DNA from: CAWCAL01 sp963695075 | Lineage (GTDB): Bacteria; Actinomycetota; Acidimicrobiia; Acidimicrobiales; CAWCAL01 | Direction: 5' to 3' | NCBI GenBank assembly: GCA_963695075.1 | Contig: CAVOFR010000001.1 | Coordinates: forward strand, 62,001-126,000 | DNA: 64,000 nucleotides | Part shown: positions 24,399 through 33,099 of the stretch, piece by piece | Layout of the letters: every line of letters begins with the position of its first letter | Numbering within the stretch: position 1 is the first letter of the stretch | Position numbers and translations under genes: made by a program | Notes under the pieces: generated by a model | Told to the model about the DNA's origin: nothing | Databases searched by the model: none | The model's input: the letters and a program-made list of their open reading frames with translations, nothing else

Positions 24399-27020
24399 GT
24401 GAGCATCGTGAGGATGGTCTTCGGGGAACGATGGGGTGGCTTGTCGTCGGCTGAGGTCGATCGTCGGTTGCGGGAGGTCGGGCCGAATGTGCTTCCGCCC
24501 CCGCAGGTCGTACCGGTGTGGCGGAGCGTCCTCGGGCAGTTCGTGCATTTCTTCGCTTTGATGTTGTGGGCGGCCGGGAGTCTGGCCTTCGTTGCCGGCC
24601 TTCCCGCTCTCGGAGTGGCGATCTTCGTGGTGATCGTCGTGAATGGCCTCTTTGCGTTCGCCCAGGAGTATCGAGCCGAGCGGGCGGCGGACCGATTACG
24701 GGACCTGTTGCCTCGTGAGGTCACGGTGGTGCGTGATGGAGCGCGGGTGGCGATCGACGCCACCGGGGTGGTGCCCGATGATCTCGTCGTTCTCAGTGAG
24801 GGGGACAGGGTAAGCGCTGATTTGGTGTGCATCGAGAGCCATGGGTTGTTGGTCGATACGTCGACGTTGACCGGTGAGAGCGTCCCTGATTCGGTTGCCG
24901 CGAATGATCGGGTGATGGGGGGCACGTTCGTGGTCGAGGGTGAGGGCTTGGCGAGGGTCGTCTCGACCGGTGCCGGCACGGAGTTGTCGCGTATTGCGGT
25001 GCTCACGCAGCGCGTCGGGAGGCCGGACACTCCGCTCACGCGTGAGCTCCACCGGTTGGTGCGGACGGTGGCCGGTATTGCGGTGGCCACCGGGGTGGTG
25101 TTCTTCCTGGTGACGCTGGTTGTCGACACGCCGCCGTCTGATGGGTTCGTGTTCGCGATCGGGATCACGGTTGCGCTGGTACCGGAGGGCCTGTTGCCGA
25201 CCGTGACGTTGTCGCTGGCGATCGGAGCGCAGCGGATGGCCGACCAGCATGCGTTGGTTCGCCGTCTCGAGTCGGTTGAGACGCTCGGCTCGACGACGTT
25301 CATCTGCACCGACAAGACCGGCACTCTCACTCAGAACCGGATGCGGGTTGTCGAAGTCTGGACTCCGGTAGGGGCCGCGCACTGCGATGGAGTCGGGTAT
25401 GACCCGGTTGGGTCGATCGACTGGGAGACCCCCGATGTGCTCGCTGCGGTCGTCGATCTGGTGCGGGTGGCCCGCGGATGCTCGAACGGGCGGATCGCCC
25501 GAACCGACGACGGGCGGTGGATCGCCCGCGGCGACCCGATGGAGGCCGCCATCGACGCCCTGGCCCGCCAAGTCGTCTCCGTCGATGACCTCGACGACCA
25601 CACAGGCTCGGTCGTCGCCCGGTTCCCGTTCGACCCCCGCCGACGTCGTGCATCGATCATCACCGCAGATCGAGTTCTCGTGAAGGGTGCTCCCGATGCT
25701 GTGCTCGGCCGATGCGGTCCAGGAGACCGAGGTGCCGAGGCGGTGCTCGGTGAGCTCTCATCGAGGGGCTTGCGGGTCCTTGCTGTGGCTCAGCGAACCC
25801 ATGGAGGTCAGGTGCCCGGCAACGCTGAGGAGGCAGAGGCAGGCCTACAGCTGTTGGGTTTGCTCGGATTCCAGGATCCGCCGCGGCACGAAGCCAGCGC
25901 CGCGCTCGCGGCGTGCCGACTGGCTGGGATCAAGGTTGCCATGATCACCGGCGACCACCCGCAGACCGCGCGAAACATCGCCGACCAAGTCGGTCTGCTC
26001 GTCGACGATGTGCCGGTGCTGGTAGGAGCGGAACTGCCCGAGGACGAGCAATTGCTCGGAGCACTCGTAGACCGGGACGGTGTGGTCATCGCCAGAGTGA
26101 ATCCCGAAGACAAGCTCCGCATCGCGCGCGCGTTGCGAGATCGCGGTCACGTGGTTGCCATGACCGGCGATGGTGTCAACGACGGCCCGGCCCTCCGGGA
26201 GGCGGACATCGGAGTCGCCATGGGTGCCAGTGGCAGCGATGTCGCCCGCGAAGCAGCCGACTTGGTCCTGCTCGACGACAACTTCGCCACGATCGTCGCT
26301 GCTGTCAGTCAGGGCAGAGCCACGTTCGCCAACGCCCGACGTTTCCTGACCTACCACCTCACCGACAACGTCGCCGAGCTCACACCCTTTGCGATCTGGG
26401 CGTTGTCGGGCAACCGCTTCCCCCTCGCACTCGGTGTCCTCCAGATCCTGGCACTCGACATCGGTACCGACACCCTTTCGGCTGCCGCGCTCGGAGCGGA
26501 ACCGGCCGGAGAACACGTGATGCAGCAGCCACCCACCTCGGGGCGACTCCTCAACCGAACCGTCGCCATTCGCGCTTTCGGCGTCCTCGGACCCACCGAA
26601 GCGGCCTTCGAGATGGGGGCCTTCGTCGTCGCTCTCCTCGCCGCCGGTTGGCGGCCCGGTACCGCCTTCCCGACCGGCGCCGCCCTCGCCGCGGCGTCGG
26701 GCGCAGCGTTTCTCGCCGTCGTGATCGCCCAAACGGCGAACGCCTTCGCCTGTCGCAGTGCCCACCGGCCTGCCTGGCGAGTCCCATGGACCGCAAACCG
26801 GTTTCTCCTCGCCGCGGTTGCACTGGAACTCTGCTTCGCGGTCGCGGTCTTCGCTGTCCCGGCAGCGGCCCGCCTACTCGATCATCGCTGGCCACCGGCT
26901 GTCGCGTGGCTCGTCATCTCGGCCTCGGCGCCGGCAGTGTTCGCGGCCGACGCGCTCTGGAAGTGCCGGGCCCGTCGCCGCGAACCGGCTCCTCCGCTTG
27001 CTGCCGGTGTGCCTGGGTGA
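24399..27020 (+). CDS. P2-type cation-transporting ATPase (CtpF-like)
   Basis: An 873-residue P-type ATPase in the usual order: actuator 'TGES' (loop 'DTSTLTGESVPD'), membrane helix 4 'VALVPEGLLPT' (the PEGL motif of Ca2+ and Na+/K+-type pumps), phosphorylation site D305 in 'CTDKTGTLTQN', hinge 'MTGDGVNDGPALREADIGVAMG', and about six helices after it. No N-terminal metal-binding domain is present, so copper or zinc is unlikely; Ca2+, Na+ or K+ is more probable. Mycobacterial CtpF (Rv1997), a DosR-regulated pump, is the closest type I know. GTG at 24399 is the most upstream start, but other starts nearby are possible. Confidence 0.9.
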   Translation: MSIVRMVFGERWGGLSSAEVDRRLREVGPNVLPPPQVVPVWRSVLGQFVHFFALMLWAAGSLAFVAGLPALGVAIFVVIVVNGLFAFAQEYRAERAADRLRDLLPREVTVVRDGARVAIDATGVVPDDLVVLSEGDRVSADLVCIESHGLLVDTSTLTGESVPDSVAANDRVMGGTFVVEGEGLARVVSTGAGTELSRIAVLTQRVGRPDTPLTRELHRLVRTVAGIAVATGVVFFLVTLVVDTPPSDGFVFAIGITVALVPEGLLPTVTLSLAIGAQRMADQHALVRRLESVETLGSTTFICTDKTGTLTQNRMRVVEVWTPVGAAHCDGVGYDPVGSIDWETPDVLAAVVDLVRVARGCSNGRIARTDDGRWIARGDPMEAAIDALARQVVSVDDLDDHTGSVVARFPFDPRRRRASIITADRVLVKGAPDAVLGRCGPGDRGAEAVLGELSSRGLRVLAVAQRTHGGQVPGNAEEAEAGLQLLGLLGFQDPPRHEASAALAACRLAGIKVAMITGDHPQTARNIADQVGLLVDDVPVLVGAELPEDEQLLGALVDRDGVVIARVNPEDKLRIARALRDRGHVVAMTGDGVNDGPALREADIGVAMGASGSDVAREAADLVLLDDNFATIVAAVSQGRATFANARRFLTYHLTDNVAELTPFAIWALSGNRFPLALGVLQILALDIGTDTLSAAALGAEPAGEHVMQQPPTSGRLLNRTVAIRAFGVLGPTEAAFEMGAFVVALLAAGWRPGTAFPTGAALAAASGAAFLAVVIAQTANAFACRSAHRPAWRVPWTANRFLLAAVALELCFAVAVFAVPAAARLLDHRWPPAVAWLVISASAPAVFAADALWKCRARRREPAPPLAAGVPG

Positions 27021-27035
27021 CGATGTCGTCATGCC

Positions 27036-27073
27036 GGCCGGGCCCCCTGGTCCTGCGACCGAGCGGCCCGGCC
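27036..27073. terminator. Strong bidirectional hairpin between convergent ATPase and GH130 genes
   Basis: GGCCGGGCC (27036-27044) pairs perfectly with GGCCCGGCC (27065-27073). Inside it GGTC (27049-27052) pairs with GACC (27057-27060), leaving a symmetrical 4x4 internal loop and a CTGC tip. It lies in the 74-base gap between two convergent stops, the expected place for a shared terminator, although no T-tract follows on either strand. Confidence 0.6.
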
Positions 27074-27094
27074 CTCGATGGATTCGTGACCCGG

Positions 27095-28075
27095 TCACGT
27101 CCGAGCGTCGGGGACCGGGAACGCTCGGAGGTAGTCCAGTACCCGGCTCAACCGTGCTGTAGCCAGGGCGACGCAGGTGTCGGCGGCGCCGTAATAGAGG
27201 CGGAGCTCGTCGGTTGCCTCGTCCTCGATCGCACCGCAGGGGAAGACGACGTTCGGGACATCGCCGACCCGCTCATAGGGTTCGCTCGGAGCCAGCACCC
27301 AGTCCGGCGATCGGCAGAGCAGGCGGTGAGGCTCGTCGAGATCGAGTAGGGCGAGACCCACGCGGTAGATGGCCCCCGAGGGCGTCCCGCGGACACCGTG
27401 GTAGATGACGAGCCAGCCGTCGTCGGTCTCGAGCGGAGGTGCGCCGACGCCGATGCGGGTCGAGTCCCACCAGCCGCCAGGTCGCGTCCTGATCACCCGC
27501 TCGGGGGCACGCCACGCTCGGAGGTCGGGGCTCCGTGAAAGCCAGATGTCGGCCTGTGAGCCGGGGCCGCTCGTGACGGGCCGGTGGAGCAGTACCCATT
27601 CGCCGCCGAGTCGTCGGGGAAACAGTGCGGCGTTCTTGTCCTCGGGGGGCGCGATGAGACCGTGACGCTCGATGCCTCGAAGGTCTGTTGTCGCCAGGTA
27701 GACCGCCGGACCCGACTCCCCGTAGGCGGTGCAGGTGATGGCCCACTTGCCGATCTCGTCGAGGTGGACGATTCGGGGGTCCTCGAAGCCCCACGCTTCT
27801 GTCTCGACGGTCGGCTGGGGGCTGAGCAGCGGTTCCGGGTCGATGGACCAGTCCTGGATGCCGTCGGCTGATCGGGCGATCCAGAGGTGGGAGAGCCCGC
27901 TGGTGTCCTCGACCCGGCAAACGAGCGCAGTCTCGGTGTCCGTGCGGCAGGCGGCCGGGTTGAACACGCTGCTGACTTCCACCGGCCAGTCCGCGGCGGT
28001 CAGGATCGGGTTCGCGGGGTGTCGGGTGAAGAGGACCGGGCGATCCCGGGGCGGGGTGGCGGGTGCCTGCATCAC
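27095..28075 (-). CDS. GH130 family glycoside phosphorylase/hydrolase (short form)
   Basis: A 326-residue five-bladed beta-propeller enzyme. 'WGFEDPRIVHL' holds the conserved acidic residue region, and 'NVVFPCGAIED...LYYGAADTCVALATA' is the classical C-terminal signature of GH130 (PF04041). Family members phosphorolyse or hydrolyse beta-mannosides such as Man-GlcNAc or beta-1,2- and beta-1,4-manno-oligosaccharides; the direction can also be synthetic with mannose-1-phosphate. The GTG at 28075 overlaps the stop of the upstream glycosyltransferase by 4 bases, or ATG at 28072 may be used. Hence the two are co-translated. No signal peptide is seen, so action is cytosolic. Confidence 0.85.
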   Translation of the reverse strand: MMQAPATPPRDRPVLFTRHPANPILTAADWPVEVSSVFNPAACRTDTETALVCRVEDTSGLSHLWIARSADGIQDWSIDPEPLLSPQPTVETEAWGFEDPRIVHLDEIGKWAITCTAYGESGPAVYLATTDLRGIERHGLIAPPEDKNAALFPRRLGGEWVLLHRPVTSGPGSQADIWLSRSPDLRAWRAPERVIRTRPGGWWDSTRIGVGAPPLETDDGWLVIYHGVRGTPSGAIYRVGLALLDLDEPHRLLCRSPDWVLAPSEPYERVGDVPNVVFPCGAIEDEATDELRLYYGAADTCVALATARLSRVLDYLRAFPVPDART

Positions 28076-30348
28076 GTCTCGTGGAGCGCCTGGCGGGCGA
28101 CGACCGGGATCCCGGCCCGCTCCAGCGCGAGGCGGCTGGTCCAGTACGCCAGGGTCGACTCGGCGCCTTCGTTGGCACTGACACGATCGGGTTCGAGGCC
28201 GTCACGACACCCGCCGGACTGTGCATCGTAGAGTGGGAGGCGGAGTCGATTGCGGCCGAGGAACCAGCCGAACGCCCGGAAGGCCCGCCTTCCGTGCTCG
28301 GGATCGCCGGTGGACCTGAGTGCCTCGATCTCGGCTTCGACGAGTGCGGCCGCATCGAGTGGCTGCTCGGCGCCCTCGCCCGGGTGTGGGCAGCTTCGGT
28401 GTCGTCCCTGGTGTCCAGGCAGCCTGAGTTCTGCGCCGTCGATGTCGCACTGGTCGCCGTACCAGACGAGAGCGGCCAGCCCGACGTCGGTAGCTCTCTG
28501 TCGCTGCGTGCAGCGGCCGGCCACGACCAGTGCCTGGGGAAGGCGGGCGTTGTCGTAGGTCAGAGCGTCTTCGAACCACGGCCACTGGTCTGTCGCGTGT
28601 TCGTCGTGGAGGTCGATCAACCGGCTCGTCAGATCGGTCACGATGTCACGCCATTCGTCCTGGAGCATGCGTTCGAGCAGCGGGGCGAGCCCGAGGATGG
28701 CATAGGCGCTCGTGCGAGGCGCCGGTTCGGTGCGGGTCAGGTCGTCGGAGAGTCGGCCGAGCAATTCGGTAGCGGGTTGCGAGATGGCAGGGGGTGGTTC
28801 TGCCATGAGCAGGTCGCCGAGCGCCCAGATCGATCGCCCGACGTGATCGCCCATGTGGGGCTCATCGATCCACCGGCGGTCGAAGGACATGAAGTTGCGC
28901 ATTCCAGGAAGCGCAGCCGAATGCTTGGCGTGGCTGAGGAAGGCGATTGCACGAAGCGAGATCTCTGTCCAATGCCCGTCCGTGGATCGCTCCACGAGCT
29001 GATGGGTGACCTGGAGCAGGCGAGCCACGTCGTCGACGCAGTAGCCGGTCGTCCGGTCCGGGATCACGCCGGCCGCGTGCTGCACGATGCCGACGTCATC
29101 GACGAGCGTGAGCAGGTGATCGAATCGCAACGGCGGGAGAACCTGTTCCTCCACGAGCGGCGATTCAGGGTCGGTTCCCTGCTCTGCGGCCTGCCTGAGA
29201 ACCTCCGCGGTTGCCTGCCCGACCGAAGACCACGTCAGTGAAGCGGCGAACTCGCAGGCTGCCGCTCGGGCGAGCGCCAGCTGGTCCGGATTCTCGATCA
29301 GCTCCTCGATGGCCTCGGCGAAGGCTGCCGGGTCGTCGAACCCGACCAGTCGCCCCGCCCCCGCCCCGAGGAGATCCTGCGCATAGCGAAATGGAGTGGA
29401 GACCGCGGGGCATCCGGCGGCCAGTGCGAACGTGAGTGCACCCGACACTGTCTGTTCGGCGCCGCGGTAGGGGGTGACGAACAGATCGGTCGCAGCCAGG
29501 AGGGCTGCGAGCTCCTCGATATCGAGAAACCGGTCATCGAAGGTGACCTGGTCTTCGAGACCGAGCTCGCGCACCCGGGCCTGGAGGGAGAGCCGGTAAT
29601 GCTCGCCATTCCGCTTGGCAACCTCGGGGTGAGTGCGGCCGGCGAGTACCAGCAGCACCTCGGGATGGCGGGGTGCCAGTCGTCCGACGGCGTCGATGGC
29701 TGTTTCCAGGCCCTTTCCCGGCGAGATGAGTCCGAACGACGAGAGCACGAAGCGATCTCCGGTGTCGGCCGGGCCGACACCGGCCCGGCCGCGGATCGGG
29801 ATCACGTGCCCGGAGCCGTCCGGATCGGCGAGCTCGCAGATCTCGCGGGGTGCGCCGTGGGGCACGACGTGGACGCGCTCCTCGGCAGCGACGCCCGAGG
29901 AGGTCACGATCTTCCGAGCGCTGTCGGTGAACACGAGAACGCCGGTCGCTCGCCGGCACAGCTCACGAAGCACGCTGTCCTCGTGCCGGCTGGGCTCGGT
30001 CAGCACGGTGTGGAGCGTCGCGACGTAGGGCACGGGTAGCTCGGCGCAGAATGAGAGCAGGAAGTCCCCGCTGCCTCCACCGAAGATCCCGAACTCGTGT
30101 TCCACCATCACCGCGTCGACGCCGAGCCGGCCCGTGAGGCGGGCTGCCCGCACGTAGTCCGCTCGCACTTCCTTGCGGATGGTCGCCACGACCTGCGGCG
30201 GGTACTCGAGATCTTCGTTGTTGGTGATGGCGATGATCGACACGTCGTCGACTCCACGGGCCCGGCGCAGCGATTCGGCCAGATCGGAGGAGAAGGTCGC
30301 GATTCCGCACTGGCGGGGTGGGAACGTCGAGACGACGGCAATGTGCAC
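28072..30348 (-). CDS. GT4 glycosyltransferase fused to an (alpha/alpha) barrel glycosidase-like domain
   Basis: A 758-residue protein. Residues 1-390 are a GT-B fold GT4 domain: 'VHIAVVSTFPPRQCGIATFS' start, 'LSSFGLISPGKGLETAIDA' nucleotide region, and 'YRGAEQTVSGALTFALAAGCP' in the donor-sugar site. Residues about 425-755 are helical ('GYCVDDVARLLQVTHQ', 'WIDEPHMGDHVGRSIWALGDLL', 'ANEGAESTLAYWTS') and resemble a glycan-processing alpha/alpha barrel. Start GTG at 30348 is set by GGAG 7 bases upstream; a longer frame lacks support. With the GH130 it overlaps, it may build and trim a mannose-rich oligosaccharide (inference). It is divergent from a second GT4. Confidence 0.85.
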   Translation of the reverse strand: MHIAVVSTFPPRQCGIATFSSDLAESLRRARGVDDVSIIAITNNEDLEYPPQVVATIRKEVRADYVRAARLTGRLGVDAVMVEHEFGIFGGGSGDFLLSFCAELPVPYVATLHTVLTEPSRHEDSVLRELCRRATGVLVFTDSARKIVTSSGVAAEERVHVVPHGAPREICELADPDGSGHVIPIRGRAGVGPADTGDRFVLSSFGLISPGKGLETAIDAVGRLAPRHPEVLLVLAGRTHPEVAKRNGEHYRLSLQARVRELGLEDQVTFDDRFLDIEELAALLAATDLFVTPYRGAEQTVSGALTFALAAGCPAVSTPFRYAQDLLGAGAGRLVGFDDPAAFAEAIEELIENPDQLALARAAACEFAASLTWSSVGQATAEVLRQAAEQGTDPESPLVEEQVLPPLRFDHLLTLVDDVGIVQHAAGVIPDRTTGYCVDDVARLLQVTHQLVERSTDGHWTEISLRAIAFLSHAKHSAALPGMRNFMSFDRRWIDEPHMGDHVGRSIWALGDLLMAEPPPAISQPATELLGRLSDDLTRTEPAPRTSAYAILGLAPLLERMLQDEWRDIVTDLTSRLIDLHDEHATDQWPWFEDALTYDNARLPQALVVAGRCTQRQRATDVGLAALVWYGDQCDIDGAELRLPGHQGRHRSCPHPGEGAEQPLDAAALVEAEIEALRSTGDPEHGRRAFRAFGWFLGRNRLRLPLYDAQSGGCRDGLEPDRVSANEGAESTLAYWTSRLALERAGIPVVARQALHET

Positions 30349-30494
30349 TTCGTTGCTCCAGACACATCGACGACCTGAAGGCCCGGACCCCGGAGTAACC
30401 CCCGGTCGGATGAGTAGTTCTGCGCCCGCAGTGATCGGCGACCCGGGCAAAGACGTCCCGGGACGGCGGTGTTTGCGCAAGACTAGCGGCCGCC

Positions 30495-31574
30495 ATGCCC
30501 GACCGTGCCACTGAGGACGACCTGCGGATCGGTGTCCTCGCGCCGATCTCCTGGCGGGTCCCGCCTCGCCACTACGGGCCGTGGGAACAGTTCGCTTCAC
30601 TGCTCACGGAAGGCCTGGTTCGACGGGGACTCGAGGTGACTCTGTTCGCCACCGCTGACTCACGCACGCGGGCTCGTCTCATAGGCACCGCTCCCACGGG
30701 GTACTCCGAAGACCCGGATCTCGACCCGAAGGTCTGGGAGAGCCTGCACATCGCCGCTGCATTCGAACGGGCCTCGGAGTTCGATCTGATCCACAACAGC
30801 TTCGACTTCCTGCCGCTCACCTACAGCGCGCTGGTCGACACGCCGATCGTCACCACCATTCACGGGTTCTCGTCGGAGAAGATCGTGCCCGTGTACGAGA
30901 AATACAACGACCGGGGCGTCTACGTCGCCATCAGCCAGGCCGACCGGCACCCCGACCTGGACTATGGCGCCACGATCCATCACGGCATCGCGATGGACGA
31001 TTTCCCGCTCGTCGACAGGCCCGGCGACTACCTGCTCTTCTTCGGGCGGATTCATCCGGACAAGGGGACGGTCGAGGCGATCGAGGTCGCGGCGGCGGCT
31101 GGAATGCCGCTGGTCATCGCCGGGATCGTCCAGGATCGCGAGTACTTCGAGCGCCATGTCGAGCCTCGGGTCGACGGCCGACAGGTCAGGTTGCTCGGAG
31201 CCGTCGAGGGGAATCGCCGAGCGGCGGTGCTCGGCGGGGCGACCGCCCTGTTGCACCTGATCGGATTCGACGAGCCTTTCGGATTCAGCGTGGTCGAGGC
31301 CATGGCCTGCGGCACACCGGTCGTGGCCTTCGACCGGGGCTCGATGCGGGAGCTCATCGAGGACGGGTCAAACGGTTACCTCGTCGAATCCGTCACGGAG
31401 GCGACAGCCGCCGTCGCCGACTGCGGTCGCCTCGACCGATCAGCGGTACGGCGATCCGTCGAGCGGCGGTTCGATGTCGATCGGATGGTCGACCAGTACA
31501 TCGTGCTGTACCGCGACGTCGTCGCCGGTCGGCGGGGCCACGAGCGACAGCGGAACCATCCGACTACCCGGTGA
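30495..31574 (+). CDS. GT4 family glycosyltransferase
   Basis: A 359-residue GT-B enzyme. 'ISWRVPPRHYGPWEQFASLL' is the N-terminal acceptor domain start, 'YLLFFGRIHPDKG' the beginning of the nucleotide-sugar domain, and 'DEPFGFSVVEAMACGTPVVAF' contains the E-x7-E motif of retaining GT4 enzymes that use GDP- or UDP-sugars. No membrane segments. It is divergent from the fused GT4 and its last 11 bases overlap the end of the convergent long GH130 gene. The 146-base gap between the two GT4 genes holds inverted CCCGGG repeats around CAAAGACGT but no assigned promoter. Confidence 0.85.
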   Translation: MPDRATEDDLRIGVLAPISWRVPPRHYGPWEQFASLLTEGLVRRGLEVTLFATADSRTRARLIGTAPTGYSEDPDLDPKVWESLHIAAAFERASEFDLIHNSFDFLPLTYSALVDTPIVTTIHGFSSEKIVPVYEKYNDRGVYVAISQADRHPDLDYGATIHHGIAMDDFPLVDRPGDYLLFFGRIHPDKGTVEAIEVAAAAGMPLVIAGIVQDREYFERHVEPRVDGRQVRLLGAVEGNRRAAVLGGATALLHLIGFDEPFGFSVVEAMACGTPVVAFDRGSMRELIEDGSNGYLVESVTEATAAVADCGRLDRSAVRRSVERRFDVDRMVDQYIVLYRDVVAGRRGHERQRNHPTTR

Positions 31575-33033
31575 GTCGCATCAGCAGCTCTTCGAGTCGC
31601 ACCGTGGCGAACCCGGCCCCGACATCGGCGAAACCGTAGGGCAGCACCAGGTGCTCTCCGTGGATCATGCTTCCGCACGAGTACACGACGTTCGGCACGT
31701 AGCCCTCCCGTTCGTCGACTCCAGCGACGAGAAGTGGCTCGGCCAGGTGCCCGATGACCCGGCAAGGGTCGCCGAGGTCGAGCAGGAGGGCGCCGAGTGC
31801 ATAGCGACGGAAGGGTCCCACTCCATGAGTGATCACCAGCCATCCCGCCTCGGTTTCCAACGGTGACCCGCAGTTGCCCAGCTGGATGAGCTCCCATGGG
31901 CGCTCGGGCTCCTGGATGAGCTCGCTGTCGCGCCAGACACGGACATCGGTCGAAGTCATCAAGAAGTTGTTCACGTTGTCGTGGCGAGCGAGCGCCGCAT
32001 ATCGGCCCTCTAGTTTGCGAGGGAAGAGGGCGATCCCCTTGTTCTGGGCTCGCTCGCCCGTGAGCGTCGCGATCCGGAACGAGACGAAGTCGGTCGTCTC
32101 GATCAGCTGGGGCAGGATCTGGAACCCGTCGTACGCCGTGTAGGTCCCGTAGTAGACCTCGCTGCCATCGTCGTCGACGAACCGTACGAGCCGGGCGTCC
32201 TCCATGCCGTGGCTCTCGGTCGGACCGCCGGGAAAGATCACTCGCTCGGAAAGACTGGAGCTCTCACGGAAGGCGACCTTGTAGTTCGACGACGCCAACC
32301 AGTGCAGCAAGCGCCGCGTCTCGAAGGAGATCGTCAGGTCGATGCCGTGCCCCTCGAGCGCAGCCATCGTCGACTCCAGTTCGTGCATGGTGAAACGATC
32401 ATCGAGCCCGTCCAGAATCGCCCGCGCCAACTCGTTCATCGCACCGAGGTCGCCGAGCTTGGTCACGAAGAAGCCCTTGTCGTAGTCCGGTGACGAGCGT
32501 CTCCCTGTTTCGACGAAACGGGCCGGCTCGTCGATCGTGATCGTCAGGCCTTCGTCGATCAGTCCGGTGCGGAACTCGATCGACGATATGTGTCCCTCGC
32601 CCACGGCCCGGAGGCTCATCACGAACCTCGTGGTTCCCGTGGGCAGTGCGGACTGGTCCGGAGCAGGCACCATCGACGGATTGCCGAGAGCCGCAGCCTC
32701 GATCGAGTACTCGTGCGTGAAATAGGCGCCGACGAGTCGACGCCGATCCTCGGACAGTGAGGTAGGCAGGTCAATCCGCTCTCCTACGGCGCTCAGGCTC
32801 GCCTCCAGCACAGAGTCCAGATCGCGGTGTCGATCCGCGAACTCCTCGACGGTCCGTCGGAGTGAGGTGGCGACATCAGCGTCCGACATCGCGAGGATGC
32901 GATCGAGGACCACTTCGAGCCGCGATCGGCCGTCCGGGTAGTTCTGCTCGCCGGGCAGGAACGGCCTGGCAATCACCCGCTTCGGGTCTGGGCCGAGACG
33001 GATCTCGGAGCGGACGACGGGAAGTGGGTTCAA
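31564..33033 (-). CDS. GH130 family glycoside phosphorylase/hydrolase (long form)
   Basis: A 489-residue protein whose C-terminal part (from about 180) is a GH130 propeller: 'SHGMEDARLVRFVDDDG', 'KGIALFPRKLEGRYAALAR', 'GNCGSPLETEAGWLVITHG' and 'NVVYSCGSM'. Residues 1-170 are an extra helical domain not found in the short form. This size class occurs in Actinomycetota and Planctomycetes and its substrate is not well known to me. TTG at 33033 is the start, with GGA 6 bases upstream; the ATG just before it runs into a stop. Two GH130 and two GT4 genes in 6 kb suggest a dedicated glycan pathway. Confidence 0.83.
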   Translation of the reverse strand: MNPLPVVRSEIRLGPDPKRVIARPFLPGEQNYPDGRSRLEVVLDRILAMSDADVATSLRRTVEEFADRHRDLDSVLEASLSAVGERIDLPTSLSEDRRRLVGAYFTHEYSIEAAALGNPSMVPAPDQSALPTGTTRFVMSLRAVGEGHISSIEFRTGLIDEGLTITIDEPARFVETGRRSSPDYDKGFFVTKLGDLGAMNELARAILDGLDDRFTMHELESTMAALEGHGIDLTISFETRRLLHWLASSNYKVAFRESSSLSERVIFPGGPTESHGMEDARLVRFVDDDGSEVYYGTYTAYDGFQILPQLIETTDFVSFRIATLTGERAQNKGIALFPRKLEGRYAALARHDNVNNFLMTSTDVRVWRDSELIQEPERPWELIQLGNCGSPLETEAGWLVITHGVGPFRRYALGALLLDLGDPCRVIGHLAEPLLVAGVDEREGYVPNVVYSCGSMIHGEHLVLPYGFADVGAGFATVRLEELLMRLTG

Positions 33034-33099
33034 GGCGTTTCCATGGGACGGCTGGTCTCCTATCGGCCCACCCGCTCACGCGTTGACCTTAGGTCGGTC

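Noticed and set aside
28072..30600. Extended start for the fused GT4 protein at 30600
   Set aside because: The added 84 residues are Arg/Gly/Pro-rich and run into the divergent GT4 gene; GTG 30348 has a good ribosome-binding site and begins with the GT fold.
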